Source: Selaginella tamariscina
Taxonomy: Eukaryota; Streptophyta; Lycopodiopsida; Selaginellales; Selaginellaceae
DNA length: 64,000 nucleotides
Direction of reading: 5' to 3'
Assembly (NCBI GenBank): GCA_003024785.1
Contig: PUQB01000368.1
Coordinates: forward strand, 1-64,000
The notes beneath the pieces are model-generated. The model did not search any database and was not told where the DNA came from. It saw only the letters and a list, made by a program, of their open reading frames with translations. This document shows, piece after piece, positions 47,002 to 61,178 of this stretch (position 1 is its first letter; every line of letters begins with the position of its first letter). The position numbers were made by a program, and so were the translations under genes.

Positions 47002-48600
47002 ACTAGTTGCGTATATGTATTTATGTATTTTAACACAAAGATCAAAGATGCATGAGTATTTATGTGTATAAACAATGTCTTTAGATGTATTTACATTATA
47101 TAGTGGACACACACATACACACCCCCACATACACATGCATATATGTGGCTTATATAGATGAAATCTTCAACATTGGTGCCTTTAAATGCAAACTTACGTG
47201 CACCTTGATAACAAGTCCAAGGTTTAAGGAGATCATCATGTCCTTACACTTCTTAATATGGATGAGTTTTCTTGTGAAAATCATGAGGCTTCACTTAATG
47301 CATATGTCCACTCCTTGAATGTTAGCTCACGCTCAAGTTGCTTTCCCATGGTTGCCTTTAAATTTTCCATCTTTTTATGCTCCTATATAAAATATAATCT
47401 GTATTTGTGCTTGCATGTTATGTTGTTCTTATACACAATTTTGGTCTATACAATTTGCCCCAGATTGATTTTTTAATTTTGGGGTTTATTAAATTCTTTT
47501 AACATCTCTTCTATAAAACAAATAAGAAGCTTCACATATTTATCCTTCTATATGTGCCTTCATCTTATTAGAATCCTTTTTTGCTTTGTTGAATCCCGCT
47601 CTAACCTTATAAGGCTCACCTTTTTTTAATGTCTTCCTTTAGGATCTCTTATAATACAAATAAAAATGATGTAATAAAAAAAAAAACACCTACACATCGG
47701 ATTCATTAATAAAAGGGGTAAAGAAGATGAATTAGTAGCCACCACACCTTAAATGGCAATACTATTTGTAACCTTAAAGAAGTCTCCATATGCTCATGCA
47801 TCTCTGCAAATGTTACATTAATTCTGATTCATCAAGAAAACAAGAAAAAACTTAATAATAACTAGTAAATTAATTATACACGTGTTGCCACTTTATGTAC
47901 GATAGTTGTATAATTAGATAAAATTACCTTATTATTTTGCTACCATCAGAAAAGCACGTAAGTGCCATATAGGTGTCATGTGAATCCTAAATTTTAAATA
48001 ACCAACTTTTTGATTGTTTTTTTTTTAATGCGTCTCTAATTATTTCAGTATCCCATTCACCTTCAATGATTCATCACCAAGTTTTATGTGAAAAAAATTT
48101 GCTGATAAAATAAATAATTTATTAAAATTGAGGGAATTAACACATGCTAGTGGAAAATGGCCGTACGCCCTCCAAATAGAAATTGTACTTTTAAGTTTGA
48201 GCACAATGTTAATGAAATCTTTATCACTCTCGATGGTACACATGACATGTTTCTCTCTCTCACCTCTCTCTAGCTCTCTTTATCTGTTTCTCTCTCTCAC
48301 CAACAGTTTTTCTAAATGCATTTCTTACTTTTTATATATAAATTAATTTAATTTATTTAAGGAAAACAAATCGCTTACAAATAAGAATGTCACTGTTGAG
48401 TATGGATTTTTTATTTTATATGAATGTTTACAAAACATGAATTCATATTTGTAACATTGGTGAGCAATTTTGTTTGTAATGAATAATAAAGCAATCTTTA
48501 TATATATATACGATTTATTATAAAACTTAATATTGAAAATTATTAACTTAATTTATGAATATTCAATGTATATACTAGTCACATACTAGGTAGTCAAATC
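47002..48600. other. AT-rich intergenic sequence
   Basis: 1.6 kb without a recognisable gene; open frames are short and of low complexity. A (TC)n-rich stretch lies near 48250-48300 and poly-A/T runs at 47675 and 48018. Confidence 0.55.
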
Positions 48601-48612
48601 CCTTGGTTGCAC

Positions 48613-50206
<1,594 letters not shown>

Positions 50207-50442
50207 CTGTTTTAATAAGCTAATAAACGTTTAAGAATAAAATTTTTATAGTAAGTACGTTATTAGATAGTTAATAAATTTTAGTTGTATATACATGTGT
50301 ATTTGTAAGTGTGAATAGGGTGGAGAATAATCCCAATATTGATATGTATATGTATGTGTATACACACATAGACGTTAGTGTGTAAAAGAGTGTTTTGAAT
50401 CATATGTTTTCAATCAAACTATTTAAAACAAAGTTTTGTTGG

Positions 50443-50522
50443 CCGACCTTAGCTCAGTTGGTAGAGAGAGACTATAGTTTTCAGAAATCCTTAGGTTGCT
50501 TGTTTGATTCCGGCAGGTCGGA
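50443..50522 (+). pseudogene. Decayed tRNA-Tyr copy
   Basis: It matches the tRNA-Tyr at 50799, including acceptor stem halves CCGACC/GGTCGGA, the intron-like TTTTCAGAA and the T-arm. The D-arm end reads GAGAGAGA in place of GAGCGGAGG, and the anticodon position is CTATAG rather than CTGTAG. Stem pairing and the GTA anticodon are lost. Confidence 0.8.
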
Positions 50523-50798
50523 AGTTTATATTGTATATATACAGACACACACACATACAGACATACATACACAGACAACACAGACAGACATCATACACAC
50601 ACACACACATAGACATACATACACATACATACACACACATATTATTCTACAATAAGATATACATGTGTGTGGGAATAGTGTGAAGAATAAACCCTGTATA
50701 TGTATGTGTGTATACACATAGACGTTAAGAGTGTGAATAGTGAATTTGTTTTTTAATTATATGATTTAATTCAAATTATTAATCATGAAGTTTGCTGA

Positions 50799-50882
50799 CC
50801 GACCTTAGCTCAGTTGGTTAGAGCGGAGGACTGTAGTTTTCAGAAATCCTTAGGGTCGCTGGTTCGATTCCGGCAGGTCGGA
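50799..50882 (+). tRNA. tRNA-Tyr (GTA) with anticodon-loop intron
   Basis: CCGACC at the 5' end pairs with GGTCGG at the 3' end, with discriminator A. The D-arm TTAGCTCAGTTGG and the T-arm GGTTCGATTCC are intact. The anticodon GTA in GGACTGTAG is followed by a short intron, about TTTTCAGAA, and then ATCC closing the anticodon stem. Plant tRNA-Tyr genes carry such an intron. One G is extra in TAGGGTCGC compared with the usual plant sequence, and D-arm position 17 has an extra T. No terminator T-run was sought beyond AT-rich flank. Confidence 0.85.
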
Positions 50883-51068
50883 AGTTTATATATATTTAAT
50901 ATATGTGCTTAGTGAATAGGTGAATTATTTGTTTTAATCAAATTATTAATCAGGAAGTACCCTAGATCAGTTCGGAAGTTTATATATATTTAATATATGT
51001 GCTTAGTGAATAGGTGAATTATTTGTTTTAATCAAATTATTAATCAGGAAGTACCCTAGATCAGTTTT
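50879..51068 (+). repeat. 95-bp tandem duplication after the tRNA
   Basis: CGGAAGTTTATATATATTTA...CCCTAGATCAG is present twice, at 50879 and 50974. The second copy begins with TTCGGA, the last bases of the tRNA, so the duplication took in the tRNA tail. The two copies look identical. Confidence 0.85.
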
Positions 51069-51602
51069 TCATCCAAATATGTTATAAACTGTTTCAGTGT
51101 GAAACTTATATGGATATTCTTAAAATATATTTAGGCATAAAAGATTGCGTTTTATAAACTTAAAAGATATTTAAAATTAAAACATTTTAAATTGGGAAAT
51201 AACATATTACCTAACCAAAAACATATATATTTAGCATATGTATATAAACATCATTTTAATTAATATAAAATAGTTTTAAATAATTTGTAATAATAAAAAG
51301 CTACATAATTTTAAATTTACGTACATATTTAGATTTAAATATATACAACAATATATAAATATATTTTAACTTATATTTTAAAATTTAATCTATTTCAACC
51401 ATTGTGTAATATTTAAGTGGACATACACATACACTGTCACATGTTCACAAAATATGGATTTAACTGTGTTTTATAAATTAAAAAAATAAACGTAAACGGA
51501 TATTCGTAGAGTAATCCAGGATATACTTGTTTACAGTGATGAAATTTGCACAGCCAGCGAAGAACATATACTATGAGCTGAATTCCTAGCTTTGATAGTA
51601 AA
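51069..51602. other. AT-rich spacer before the aminotransferase gene
   Basis: No gene is visible. It presumably contains the aminotransferase promoter; TATA-like words are too common in this sequence to choose one. Confidence 0.5.
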
Positions 51603-52025
51603 ATGGCACATCCAGTTGTTGGGTCTCTCGAATCCCAGATTTCATACATGGGTTTTGTGTGGAAACCTCAAAATCCCATGAAATCCCATATGGGTCTCCA
51701 AAGATTAACAATAACAGCAAGAACAGGAGCTCACAGTTTCAAGAAATCTATTGCAGTCGAGGAGGAAAGGAAGATGAGCAGCAGGGAGGTAAGTGAGGCA
51801 GATTCAAGGCTGCTACCGAAAGCATACGAAAGAAATCCTGTGTGTTTCGTGAGAGGAAGCAAATGTAGGCTATATGATGCAGAGGGGAATGCATATATTG
51901 ATATGGCTGGTGGCATTTCCTTAAGCTCACTTGGACATGGTGATCCTCTTTGGGTTAAGGCTATCTTGGAACAGAGCACTGGTGTTTCTCATGTTAATAA
52001 CTCGTATCTTTCCATCCCTCAGGTT

Positions 52026-52056
<31 letters not shown>

Positions 52057-53575
52057 TCGTATATGTGTTGTGTGTGTGTGTAAGCGTTAACATAATTAGA
52101 AATAGACATATCTGAGTACGTATGTGTTTTAACGGTACAAAACGTATAGCTGAAAGAATATGAATAATCAGTTCGTTTATATTCTCATGCTATATATATG
52201 TGTATATATCACAAACACACACATTATATATACATAATGTACATGTATAGATGTATGTATAGATATATATTCGTGTGTATATATGTATGTACTCATGTAC
52301 ACAGTTGCAGGTGAAGCTAGCTGAGCGACTGGTCAACTGTTCGTTTGCCGACCGTGTTTTCTTCTGCAACTCAGGAAGTGAAGCCAATGAAGCTGCAATT
52401 CAGTTTGCAAGAAAATACCATCTTGTAAAATCACAAGAAGCAATGCGCAGGTCAGCTAAATGACCACACACGCACACGCACACATGTACACTGATAAGTT
52501 TATATGTAATAAGTATTATATTAATCTACATGTACACAGGCAACCTTCCGTGATGTTAGGGCCTCCACAGACAGAGATTTTGGCATTCACAAACAGCTTC
52601 CATGGGCAAACCATGGGATGTCTGTCGATAAGTAGCTTAGAACTCAGCAAACAAAGGTTATTCTTATGTGTAGATATGTGTATCACACACACGACACAAA
52701 CACACACTGTGTAAATTAACAGGTGTGAGCCAATGATGCCCGGTGTGAGGTTTGTGGAGTACGGAGATTTGGAAGGGGCAAGAAGGGTAGTTGAACAGGG
52801 ACGAACAGCTGCCGTGTTTGTCGAACCTGTTCAGGTTCAAGGTGGTGTGCACCCTGCGATTGGCCATTTTCTTCAAGGCCTTTGTGCTCTCTGCTCAGAC
52901 ACGGGTACATTACTTGTGTTTGACGAGGTAAATTTCTTTCTCTCTCTCTCGTTTCCCTCACACACACACACTCATATACACACGCACACGCGCGCTCATT
53001 CACGCACACGCACATGCTCATTAGTTAGAGCTTCTTCTTATGTTTAATCAGGTAGAATGCGGCTTAGGAAGAACAGGAAAGCTGTGGGGACACGAAGTAT
53101 ACGGTGTACACCCCGACATGATGAGTTTAGGGCAAGGTTTAAGCGGAGGTTTCAATAGGAGCAGTTTTATTAACCGAAACAGTCTCATCAACAATTAACC
53201 CAGGTGACTACAGTATTCATTCGCAGGCAACCCGGTTATATGCAATGCATCGCTTGAAGTCTTAAACCGTTTAACGAGACGGACTATCTGGACAATGTCT
53301 CCCGGAGGGGTGACATGTTGAGGAAGTTGCTGACGGAAAAGCTGGCGCCGTTTAAAACACGTTAAGGAAGTTAGAGGAGTTGGTCTCCTTGTCGGGTACA
53401 GCTCGATGTGTCTGCAAAACCGGTGGTAACGGTGGCTATGAACAAAGGTTTACTGGTTTTAACTGCTGGAGTTAACGGTGACGTTATCCGGTTAACTCCT
53501 CCGTTAATTATTGTTGAGGAGCTTATTCAGCAGTCTGTTGATACTTTGGTTAATGCCATGCGTTCTGTGTGGTAA
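51603..53575 (+). pseudogene. Acetylornithine aminotransferase-like (class III PLP enzyme), five exons, damaged
   Basis: The gene would encode N-acetylornithine:2-oxoglutarate aminotransferase of plastid arginine synthesis. Exons are 51603-52022, 52311-52450, 52540-52656, 52723-52927 and 53052-53575. A ~60-residue S/R-rich leader fits a plastid transit peptide. Family text follows: [83 protein letters not shown] and [21 protein letters not shown]. In exon 5 the expected PLP-lysine segment (LAKPLAGG in the family) reads LGQGLSGG, so the lysine is lost. Right after it the frame breaks, then the sequence switches frames several more times up to a normal ending (LVNAMRSVW and stop). The GEGG motif is QGG. 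A dead paralogue, or a tract of base errors. Confidence 0.85.
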
Positions 53576-54095
53576 AATAAATTTTATTTAAATAAGAGTA
53601 AACTGTCAAATAGATATAGAAATGCTTTAAATCAAATTAGTGAATTAAATAAGCATCCCATGAAATTTATTTTGTAAGACATTATTTGATAAAGCATTTT
53701 AATGGAAAGTAATCTAATTCATTACTTTAAAATTAATCTAATGAATTATATGAATAACAAAAGAATGTTTTTAAACTAATTTAAGGTCAGTTGTTGTAAA
53801 TTAGTAAATTTGAAGGTAATAACCTTCAAAATTCTAAAAAACTAAATTAAATTGTTAAATAGATATAGAAATGATGTAAATCACATTGATGAATTAAATA
53901 AGTATCCCAATTAAGAAAACTTAAATAAATTACTTAGTTATTTGATAAAGCATTTAAATGACAGCTAATCTGATTCATTACTTTAATTTAAAGTAATGTT
54001 TTTAAACTAATAAAGTACAAAAAGTATTAATTTTGTGTAAATTAGTAAATTTAAAGGTTAAACATATATGTTTACTTATAAAACTTTGACAATGG
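53576..54095. other. AT-rich spacer with a ~249-bp tandem duplication
   Basis: TAGATATAGAAATG...GAATTAAATAAG(C/T)ATCCCA occurs at 53611 and 53860 with the following text also repeated (TGATAAAGCATTT, AGTAATGTTTTTAAACTAAT). The copies are diverged. No gene. Confidence 0.65.
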
Positions 54096-54144
54096 TTGAC
54101 TGATCCAGAGAAGGTGCGTGTGGACAGAAATGGATATATCCGAA

Positions 54145-54180
54145 TAACCAATCAGGAGCCACCACGTAGGATATGCGCAA
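54145..54180 (+). promoter_or_regulatory. CCAAT and G-box-like elements upstream of PsaG
   Basis: ACCAATCAGGAG, CCACCACGTAGG (an ACGT core) and GGATATG lie 60-90 bp upstream of the PsaG ATG. No TATA box is near, as is common for nuclear photosystem I genes. The assignment rests on motif match only. Confidence 0.35.
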
Positions 54181-54233
54181 TCCCTAATCCCCTCATAGGC
54201 GTAGCACACCTACTTTGTGCAATCCGAGTAACA

Positions 54234-54680
54234 ATGGCATCCTGCACTGCAGTCGCCAGTCTCTCATGTAAATCCGTCTACTGTGGATTCAGAAGAGCAA
54301 ACAAGGTGGACGGTGTGAACATGAGAGGTTCTGCAGTAAGCTTCGAACAGAAAACGAGGTACGCCAAGAGCGGGTCGAGAATAAACTGCCTGCAGACGTC
54401 GTTGATAATCAGCCTGTGCACCGCATCCGCACTGTCAATCGGACGGTTCGTGTTCCTCCCCTTCCAGAGGGAGCAGATTGCCAAGGCTGGGCTTCCACTA
54501 CAGAACGGGGTGAGCCACTACGAGGCCGGGGACACGCGTGCTCAGGAGGTTTCCAGCTTGCTCAAAACAAATGATCCCGCGGGTTTTACCATTGTGGATG
54601 TTTAGCGTGGGGATCTATTGGGCACATTGTTGCTTACTGGATCCTTGCCACTTCCAGCAATGGATATGAGCCTCATTCTG
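54234..54680 (+). CDS. PSAG: Photosystem I subunit G (PsaG), frameshifted near its end
   Basis: This single-exon gene encodes PsaG, a two-helix thylakoid subunit of photosystem I that stabilises the core and the LHCI contact. The ATG at 54234 opens a chloroplast transit peptide of about 45-60 residues (MASCTAVASLSCKSVYCGFR). The mature part has the first helix (SLIISLCTASALSIGRFVFL), then PFQREQIAKAGLPLQNGVSH, YEAGDTRAQEVSSLLK and NDPAGFTIVDV. At 54601 one T is missing (GTTTAGCG instead of GTTTTAGCG), giving a stop. In the next frame the second helix is perfect: LAWGSIGHIVAYWILATSSN. The exact end is unclear. PsaG is usually single-copy, so an error in the sequence is as likely as a real defect. 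Confidence 0.9.
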
Positions 54681-55060
54681 AGTGCTCCTCTGTATATTCT
54701 ATTTTATACATGCTATGTCATTACACACACGTACATGTCATGTGTGTGTGTGGATTTCATATCACAGGATTCCTGCTGCTTCTATCGATGAATATGAAGT
54801 CCCTGAGCTTGTTGTATATATAATATTAGTGCTTATGAGCCTCGGTTCTGACTGCTTCTTTAAACACCCACTCACACACACATGCATGCAGGCATGAGGT
54901 AAATTATCTATAATTTTAAACATTAATATGCGAATTAAAACTAGTTTTGTAATCTTGAAGTTAAGTTATGTAATAAAAAAACAGGTTTATTCCCATAATT
55001 TCAAAATAAATGTGAATATGACTTATTCACTTAAAATAGCCGTTATCTTACGTATCAAAC
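54681..55060. other. PsaG 3' flank
   Basis: It holds short CA/TG repeats near 54725-54760 and 54870, then A/T-rich sequence. No further gene is recognised. Confidence 0.5.
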
Positions 55061-55063
55061 CGT

Positions 55064-55679
55064 TGGTTTAATTGTGATGCAGTTTGGTCCAGACAGATTC
55101 GACGGTCCAAGAAGGCCATCCACACAACTCATTTGCGATCTCTTCAGCAGCCTATAAAATCATCCAAAATATCTATTTATTTTAGTTTTCATATAGTTTA
55201 TATATTATACTTATCCATAGCTATATAAATATATATGTGTCTGTATGCATACAATATATACAGTTTAGGATGTCGTATGTAATGCAGTGTAATAGAAATA
55301 GCAGTAAGAATTATTTTTAAAGAAATATATTATGTAACAGTACCAAAAATGCATGTACAATCTGTACTGTAGAAAATAGAAGAACTACAGACGCAAGAAG
55401 TTACTTGTGTACATATACACATATATGAGGGAAAAGAAACATAACTCATGCGGTCTCTACACGTGTGTGGTGTGTGGAGTGAGAGAGTGGATATTACTGA
55501 TGTGGTTATATAAAGACGTTTACTCAATAAATATGCAATACGATATTTTATATCATATTCTTATATATATCCATTTAAGTGTACAGAAATATATGATAAT
55601 AATAATAATAAGTCTACACGATGTCTAATAGACTCTACATATAACTACACACTCATTTATCATCATCATCAATAAATAA

Positions 55680-55717
<38 letters not shown>

Positions 55718-55900
55718 TATGCCAACAACTGTACATTGTTGCTTTCTGCATCACATTAAAAAGAAAAGCTCTCAAAAATTTCAAACAAAGGCTATAATAC
55801 ACACATACATAGAGGGCCAGTACCTGCCATGGCAATAAGCTGCTCAAACTTATTACAGTGCAACACGGGCTTCTTTGTATCTGGATCCTACAATTTTTGC
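55064..55900 (-). CDS. Possible two-exon gene of unknown function (3' exons)
   Basis: On the minus strand, an exon-like frame ending at about 55829 reads DPDTKKPVLHCNKFEQLIAM and finishes at a GT donor (GCAG|GTACTGG). A possible terminal exon at about 55150-55070, after a TGCTGAAG acceptor, reads EIANELCGWPSWTVESVWTK and stops. The two join in frame. I do not recognise the product. A 101-bp tandem duplication runs through the upstream exon. The same short terminal region is also open on the plus strand, so orientation is not certain. Confidence 0.3.
55670..55717. repeat. (TA)n-(GA)n microsatellite
   Basis: AATAAATATATATATATATA followed by a run of AGAGAG lies between the two exon-like segments. 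Confidence 0.8.
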
Positions 55901-56048
55901 CGCGCACCCTGCTATACGTGCATCGTTTTCCTCCCTAAATTCCCAATAACTTATTACAGTGCAACACGGGCTTCTTTGTATCTGGATCCTACAATTTTTG
56001 CCGCGCACCCTGCTATACGTGCATCGTTTTCCTCCCTAAATTCCCAAT
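55847..56048. repeat. 101-bp perfect tandem duplication
   Basis: AACTTATTACAGTGCAACAC...CTCCCTAAATTCCCAAT occurs twice in a row, starting at 55847 and 55948, apparently without a mismatch. The period is not a multiple of three, so it shifts any frame through it. Confidence 0.88.
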
Positions 56049-56126
56049 AACTTCCCTAACTTTTAACACAAGAAAATACCACGTGTAACTGGGTAATTGT
56101 ATTCATTAGGATTTCATTAGGGTTTA

Positions 56127-56318
56127 ATGGCAAGGAAGAAGAGAAAATATGAAGAGCAAGTAATATATGGGGACGAAGTGGAAAATATTATTTTGGACGA
56201 GAACGATGATGGTGATAAAGAATACTTAATGGACTTGTGTCAGAAAAGAGTTAAATACAATTACTTGTACAAGCTTGACACAAAGCTGTATGTGGTGAAA
56301 GATTACACTTATAGATGA
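56127..56318 (+). CDS. Small charged ORF, unknown
   Basis: A 63-codon frame begins MARKKRKYEEQVIYGDEVEN and has an acidic middle (DENDDGDKE). It has a basic start like a nuclear localisation signal. No family is recognised. The following 240 bp carry more broken open text (EDPKDMHNELEE), so it may be the start of a decayed longer gene. Confidence 0.3.
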   Translation: MARKKRKYEEQVIYGDEVENIILDENDDGDKEYLMDLCQKRVKYNYLYKLDTKLYVVKDYTYR

Positions 56319-56759
56319 ATTTTGGTGTATCCCAATACATTGTTTACAAGACTATGAAGACCCAAAGGACATGCATAATGAATTAGAGGAGTAGAATATG
56401 AGTGTTCAAGAGATGAAAGGTGAGTAGAAACACTGGAGACCATTTCACTGAAGAATACTGTGTTGTGGTGCGACCCACTAATGAGTATCTCAATGGATGT
56501 TTAGAAGATGATTAGGATTTTCTGTATAAACTAGAATCTTACATACCAAAAGTTTCTTAATATACATGTATGTAAATGTTCATCTGGCTGTATAATTCAT
56601 TTCCAGAAGATGATCCTCGCCACGGTGAATCAGTTCCACGATCGACACTACTCTTGCTAGAGTCACCTACAGTTATGAGTTTAGTTTAAATCATATATTG
56701 TGTGTTTATTACACATATATGTAGTATATGAACTTTACCTAATTGCGGCAGCTTAGTAA
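56319..56759. other. Spacer between the small ORF and the receptor kinase
   Basis: No convincing gene; short broken coding-like text only, and the presumed 3' UTR of the receptor kinase. Confidence 0.4.
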
Positions 56760-57250
56760 CTAAATCCAGGGTACTGAAATATCCCCTAGACATGACCTTA
56801 AATCCACATGTTCAGTCCCAGTCAGCATGGCTACCACTTTGACATTGTTGGTCTAGTTGAAGGAGTTGCCTGCGTACATAGTAATGCCACGTCCTAATAC
56901 CCTCAATGCTTGTTCTTTTGTCCACGTTGTCAGCTCTGTTGTCCACCAGTTCCAGAAGATGTTCTTCTTCATAGAGTTTCCATGCCTGCCATTTTAAACA
57001 ACAGCTTAGTACTGTTTCTGTATGCACACGCACACGCACACACACACACAGCTTACATAGTCCAGAAGGTAGACCATGTCTTCACTTGTTTGATCTATGT
57101 TCGGTTTTCCACTGACAATTTCCAAAGCCAACACTCCATAGCTATAAACATCTGCCTTCTCAGTTAACTGTCCCCTTAGTGCATACTCTGGAGCCAAGTA
57201 GCCACTGCACGCAAAACCATCAATATGTTCCCAGTGTGTGTGCAAAGGTA

Positions 57251-57251
<1 letters not shown>

Positions 57252-57291
<40 letters not shown>

Positions 57292-57294
57292 GCA
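57252..57294. repeat. Intronic (CT)n(CA)n microsatellite in the kinase gene
   Basis: CTCTCT...CACACA lies inside an intron of the kinase-domain region, ending about 10 bp from an exon border. Similar intronic tracts lie at 58640-58690, 59007-59035, 59126-59165 and 60020-60072. Confidence 0.8.
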
Positions 57295-58650
57295 CGCACA
57301 CTTACAGTGTTCCTGCTACTCGTGTACTGATGTGAGACTGATCATCCTCAAAGAACTTTGCTAGACCGAAATCTGCAATCTTAGGAACCAGAGTCTGTCC
57401 AGGAGCACATTGGTCGCCTTTATATCTCTGTGTATGATCCTCGGAGATGATTCTTCATGTAAATATGCAAGGCCCTTGGCTACTCCCAGACATATATTGA
57501 ACCGTGTTGGCCAGTAAGTTTCATCTTTGCTTTACTCCCTGAAAAGTAGTGTGCGTGCGTGTGTGTGTGAGAGAGAGGTTCAGAAACACACTTACCTAAC
57601 AATGCTTGGTGCAGATTATTGTTCTCGAGGAACTCAAAAACGATAATTCGATTGTCTCCTTCTACACAACATCCGAGTAGCTTGACAAGATTGCGATGTT
57701 GAACAGCGGATATAAGTGCAGCCTCGTTCACAAAGTCCTTCGTAAGCGGGTGGTTCTTGAATAGCTGTTTAATGGCTACCAACGTACCATCCGGCACACC
57801 CTGTTTGAACCACATACGTATGATTTGTGTGTGTGTGTGCATATTATATATATGTACCTTGTACACACAACCGAAAGCTCCTTTCCCCAGAATGTTGTCG
57901 GGAGAAAGCCTCCTGTTGCATTCCTCAAAACGTTGTATGAAAATAGGTGTGACTTCCATCTAATAGCTTCAACTCTGCCATGACAAACACATAAGTACAT
58001 GTGTTGTGCGTGCCTGCGTGCGTGTGTGTATCTACACACACACAAACGAACGTGTGTGTTACCTGCGTATGTACCTTCATCATCTGATGGTGTGGATTTT
58101 GACCTCCTCTTCCTCCATAACATGAAAGCAGCAAGAAGAAACACCACTGCAAGAGGAACAGCTACTCCAACACCTATCTTCACAGCCTGACCATCACTTT
58201 CACTTGCATTTGAACCAGCAGTTGCATATTCTGTAAGAGAATATAAAATATATATAACTAATACAAAAATACACAGTAGTGTCCATGCATATACACACAC
58301 GCACGTACCTGGTAAGACCTGAATAGCAGATATCAAGGGCCATAAGATCGAAATGGAGCACAGCATGTCCCTAAACCCACCCAAAGAAGGTGAATATCAA
58401 GGACTCCGTTAGAGACTTGAACACCGTTGAACTCCTTAATCAAGGCCGTAAGTGAACCACCGGCATCATTCCTACATTAAAATCCTTAAGCTTTCTTTCA
58501 CCCTGGATATAAACATCGAAAAACCTCCTCCCCACTCCCGGCCCGTCAGCTCCCGTACCAATGATGATCTCCGCAAAATGTAGCCGCACGGTATACCGAC
58601 CGGTCCTGTATATTACCGTCACTTGTGTGCGTGTGTTGCGTGTGTGTGTT

Positions 58651-58690
<40 letters not shown>

Positions 58691-59774
58691 CCTCATTCCA
58701 AGTCCAAAGTATCTTAAGGAGATGGGTGCAGTTCTAGCAATTTGATATAGTTGAGTTCGGTCACCGGAAGTTCGTGCTATACTTTGGTAGAAGCCTGGGT
58801 TAAGACGGAAAGAGGCAAATCCTGAGCTGCTCATTGCCCATGCTCCACTCGGTGAGTAATAAGTTCCGCTACCATTCTCATATTTTATGGAGTCCGCTTC
58901 AAACTTTGTTCCATCTGCATTTATCTTGACCACCACAGTTTATTGCAAAACCCTCATCTAAACAACATAAGTGATCATGTATAATTCGTATAAAACTTAT
59001 ATACGTATACACACACACACACACACACACACATACTATTTCCGTTGTCAACTTTGGCGCAATTTGACATCTCTTCCAGACATTCCTTTGCATCTGAGTT
59101 TGGTCTGCAGCAAAATCGTATATAGTGTGTGTGTGTGTGTGTGTGTGTGAGACAGAGAGAGAGAGACCCTGCTGGCTGATCAACGGAGAATGGGTTCCAT
59201 ATAATGCTAGCGTTCCTGTTACACAGTCACGGTCACGGTTAATGAAGAATAAAAACGAAGACACGTGTACCTTTGAATTTGAGGAAGAGAACCCGATAAC
59301 CTATTGAATGACACATCCTGCAATCGCAATTGTTAGACATATACACATCCACATATATAAACGTATTTATCTCTGTGTGTGTGTGTGTGCAGACTTACAA
59401 GGCAAGAAGAGTTCCAAGTTTTGCAGGTAGATTTCCAGTCAGATTATTACTTTGTAGAAAACTGAAGGGAAAGCCGTCAGAGAAATGAAAATAAACGTAC
59501 ATATATACAAACGTGTGACGTGTATATACGTGTGTGTGTGGCACTTACAGTCTTTCTAGAGGAAGTGATGATAAGGATGCCGGTATTGAGCCCGTTAAAT
59601 TATTATAGCTTAAATCTCTGCAAAACAAAACCATTATTAAACTTAACAATATTAATTAAGAATTTATATACTTACAGGTTTGTAAGCTTGGTTAAATTTC
59701 CAAGTTCAGGTATAGAACCAGTAAGCTGGCAGTTTCTCAGTGACCTATAAATTTGTATTTAAAAAGTTCTAAGT

Positions 59775-59915
<141 letters not shown>

Positions 59916-61143
59916 TATACTTACAGCCCTGTTAAGTTTGTTAAACGGTTATAAGTTGATGGAATGGTACCTCCAGATGAAACTTCCCCAATTTCTCTGT
60001 TAAAATAAGTAAACAAGTGTATACCTCTCTCTCTCTCTCTCTCTCACACACCACACACACACACACACACAGCTTACAAGGTCTTGAGCCTCGGTAGATT
60101 TCCCAGAGAAGCAGGTATTGGACCAATGAACTTGTTTCCATAAAGCTTCCTGTGAACAAGTGTGTAAGTTGTGCGTGTGTGCGTGTGTGTGCAGCTGTGA
60201 TGTGTAAATGTGTGTGCTCTTAAATAAAAGATTATATGCTTACAACTCCTCCAAACTGGACATGTTGCCTAGAAACTCAGGAATAGAGCCATTAAAATTG
60301 TTATCAAACATGTTCTGCAGAAATTGAATTCATTAATGGTACGTGCGTGCGTGTGTGTGTTAACTTACAATATTTTCAAGTTTTGCAATTTGCCAAATTC
60401 AATTGGGAGCTCTCCACCGAGGCCAGTTGAGTCCATGTAGCTTGAAAAATTTACAAATAATTTAGCATAATAAATAAACAATTGAGTATCGTTAACTTAC
60501 AGCTCAGTTAACGTTGTTAATCCTCCAAATTCCTTTGGGATAGTCCCAGTAAAATTATTAACAGCAAAGCTCCTGAACAAATATATAAAGGTTATCAATA
60601 CGTATATGTACATTATACATATACATGTGTTGCACACACACACACACACACACACACACGTGTACTTTACAGGGTTAAAAGTTGTCGGAGGTTGCCAATG
60701 CTCCTGGGAAGCTCACCAGCGATTCGATTTGATGCAACAGTACTGACAAGTAAAATACTATGGCTTTAAGAACATATTTATTAATCATAATAATTAAATA
60801 AAGTTTAATAATATTACACAGAAATATTATAATGAGTTATAACTTACATTTTTTGCATATTCGTAAGAAGACCCAGCTCCTCCGGGAGTGTGCCAGTTAT
60901 GAGATTGGTTTGCAAATTTCTAAAAAGTTAATGAGTTTTTATTAATTACGTAATAATTAAATTATTAATAAATAATAATTACAAATTGTTGAGATATGTA
61001 AAGTTGCCAATCTCCGGGGCAATGTAGCCTTGTACATTGTAGCTTATCACAACTCTGGAAAAATCACATGTATTAAATAAACAATAGCACATGTATATAC
61101 GTGTGTTAAGTCGTATACATGTACACACACCATACATTAAGCA

Positions 61144-61178
<35 letters not shown>

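Noticed and set aside
47085..47476. Short ORFs near 47.1-47.5 kb
   Set aside because: Low-complexity A/T-rich sequence with no recognisable motif or splice structure.
50395..50717. Open frames rich in His/Thr or Val/Cys near 50.5 kb
   Set aside because: They are translations of CA/TG microsatellites and the decayed tRNA.
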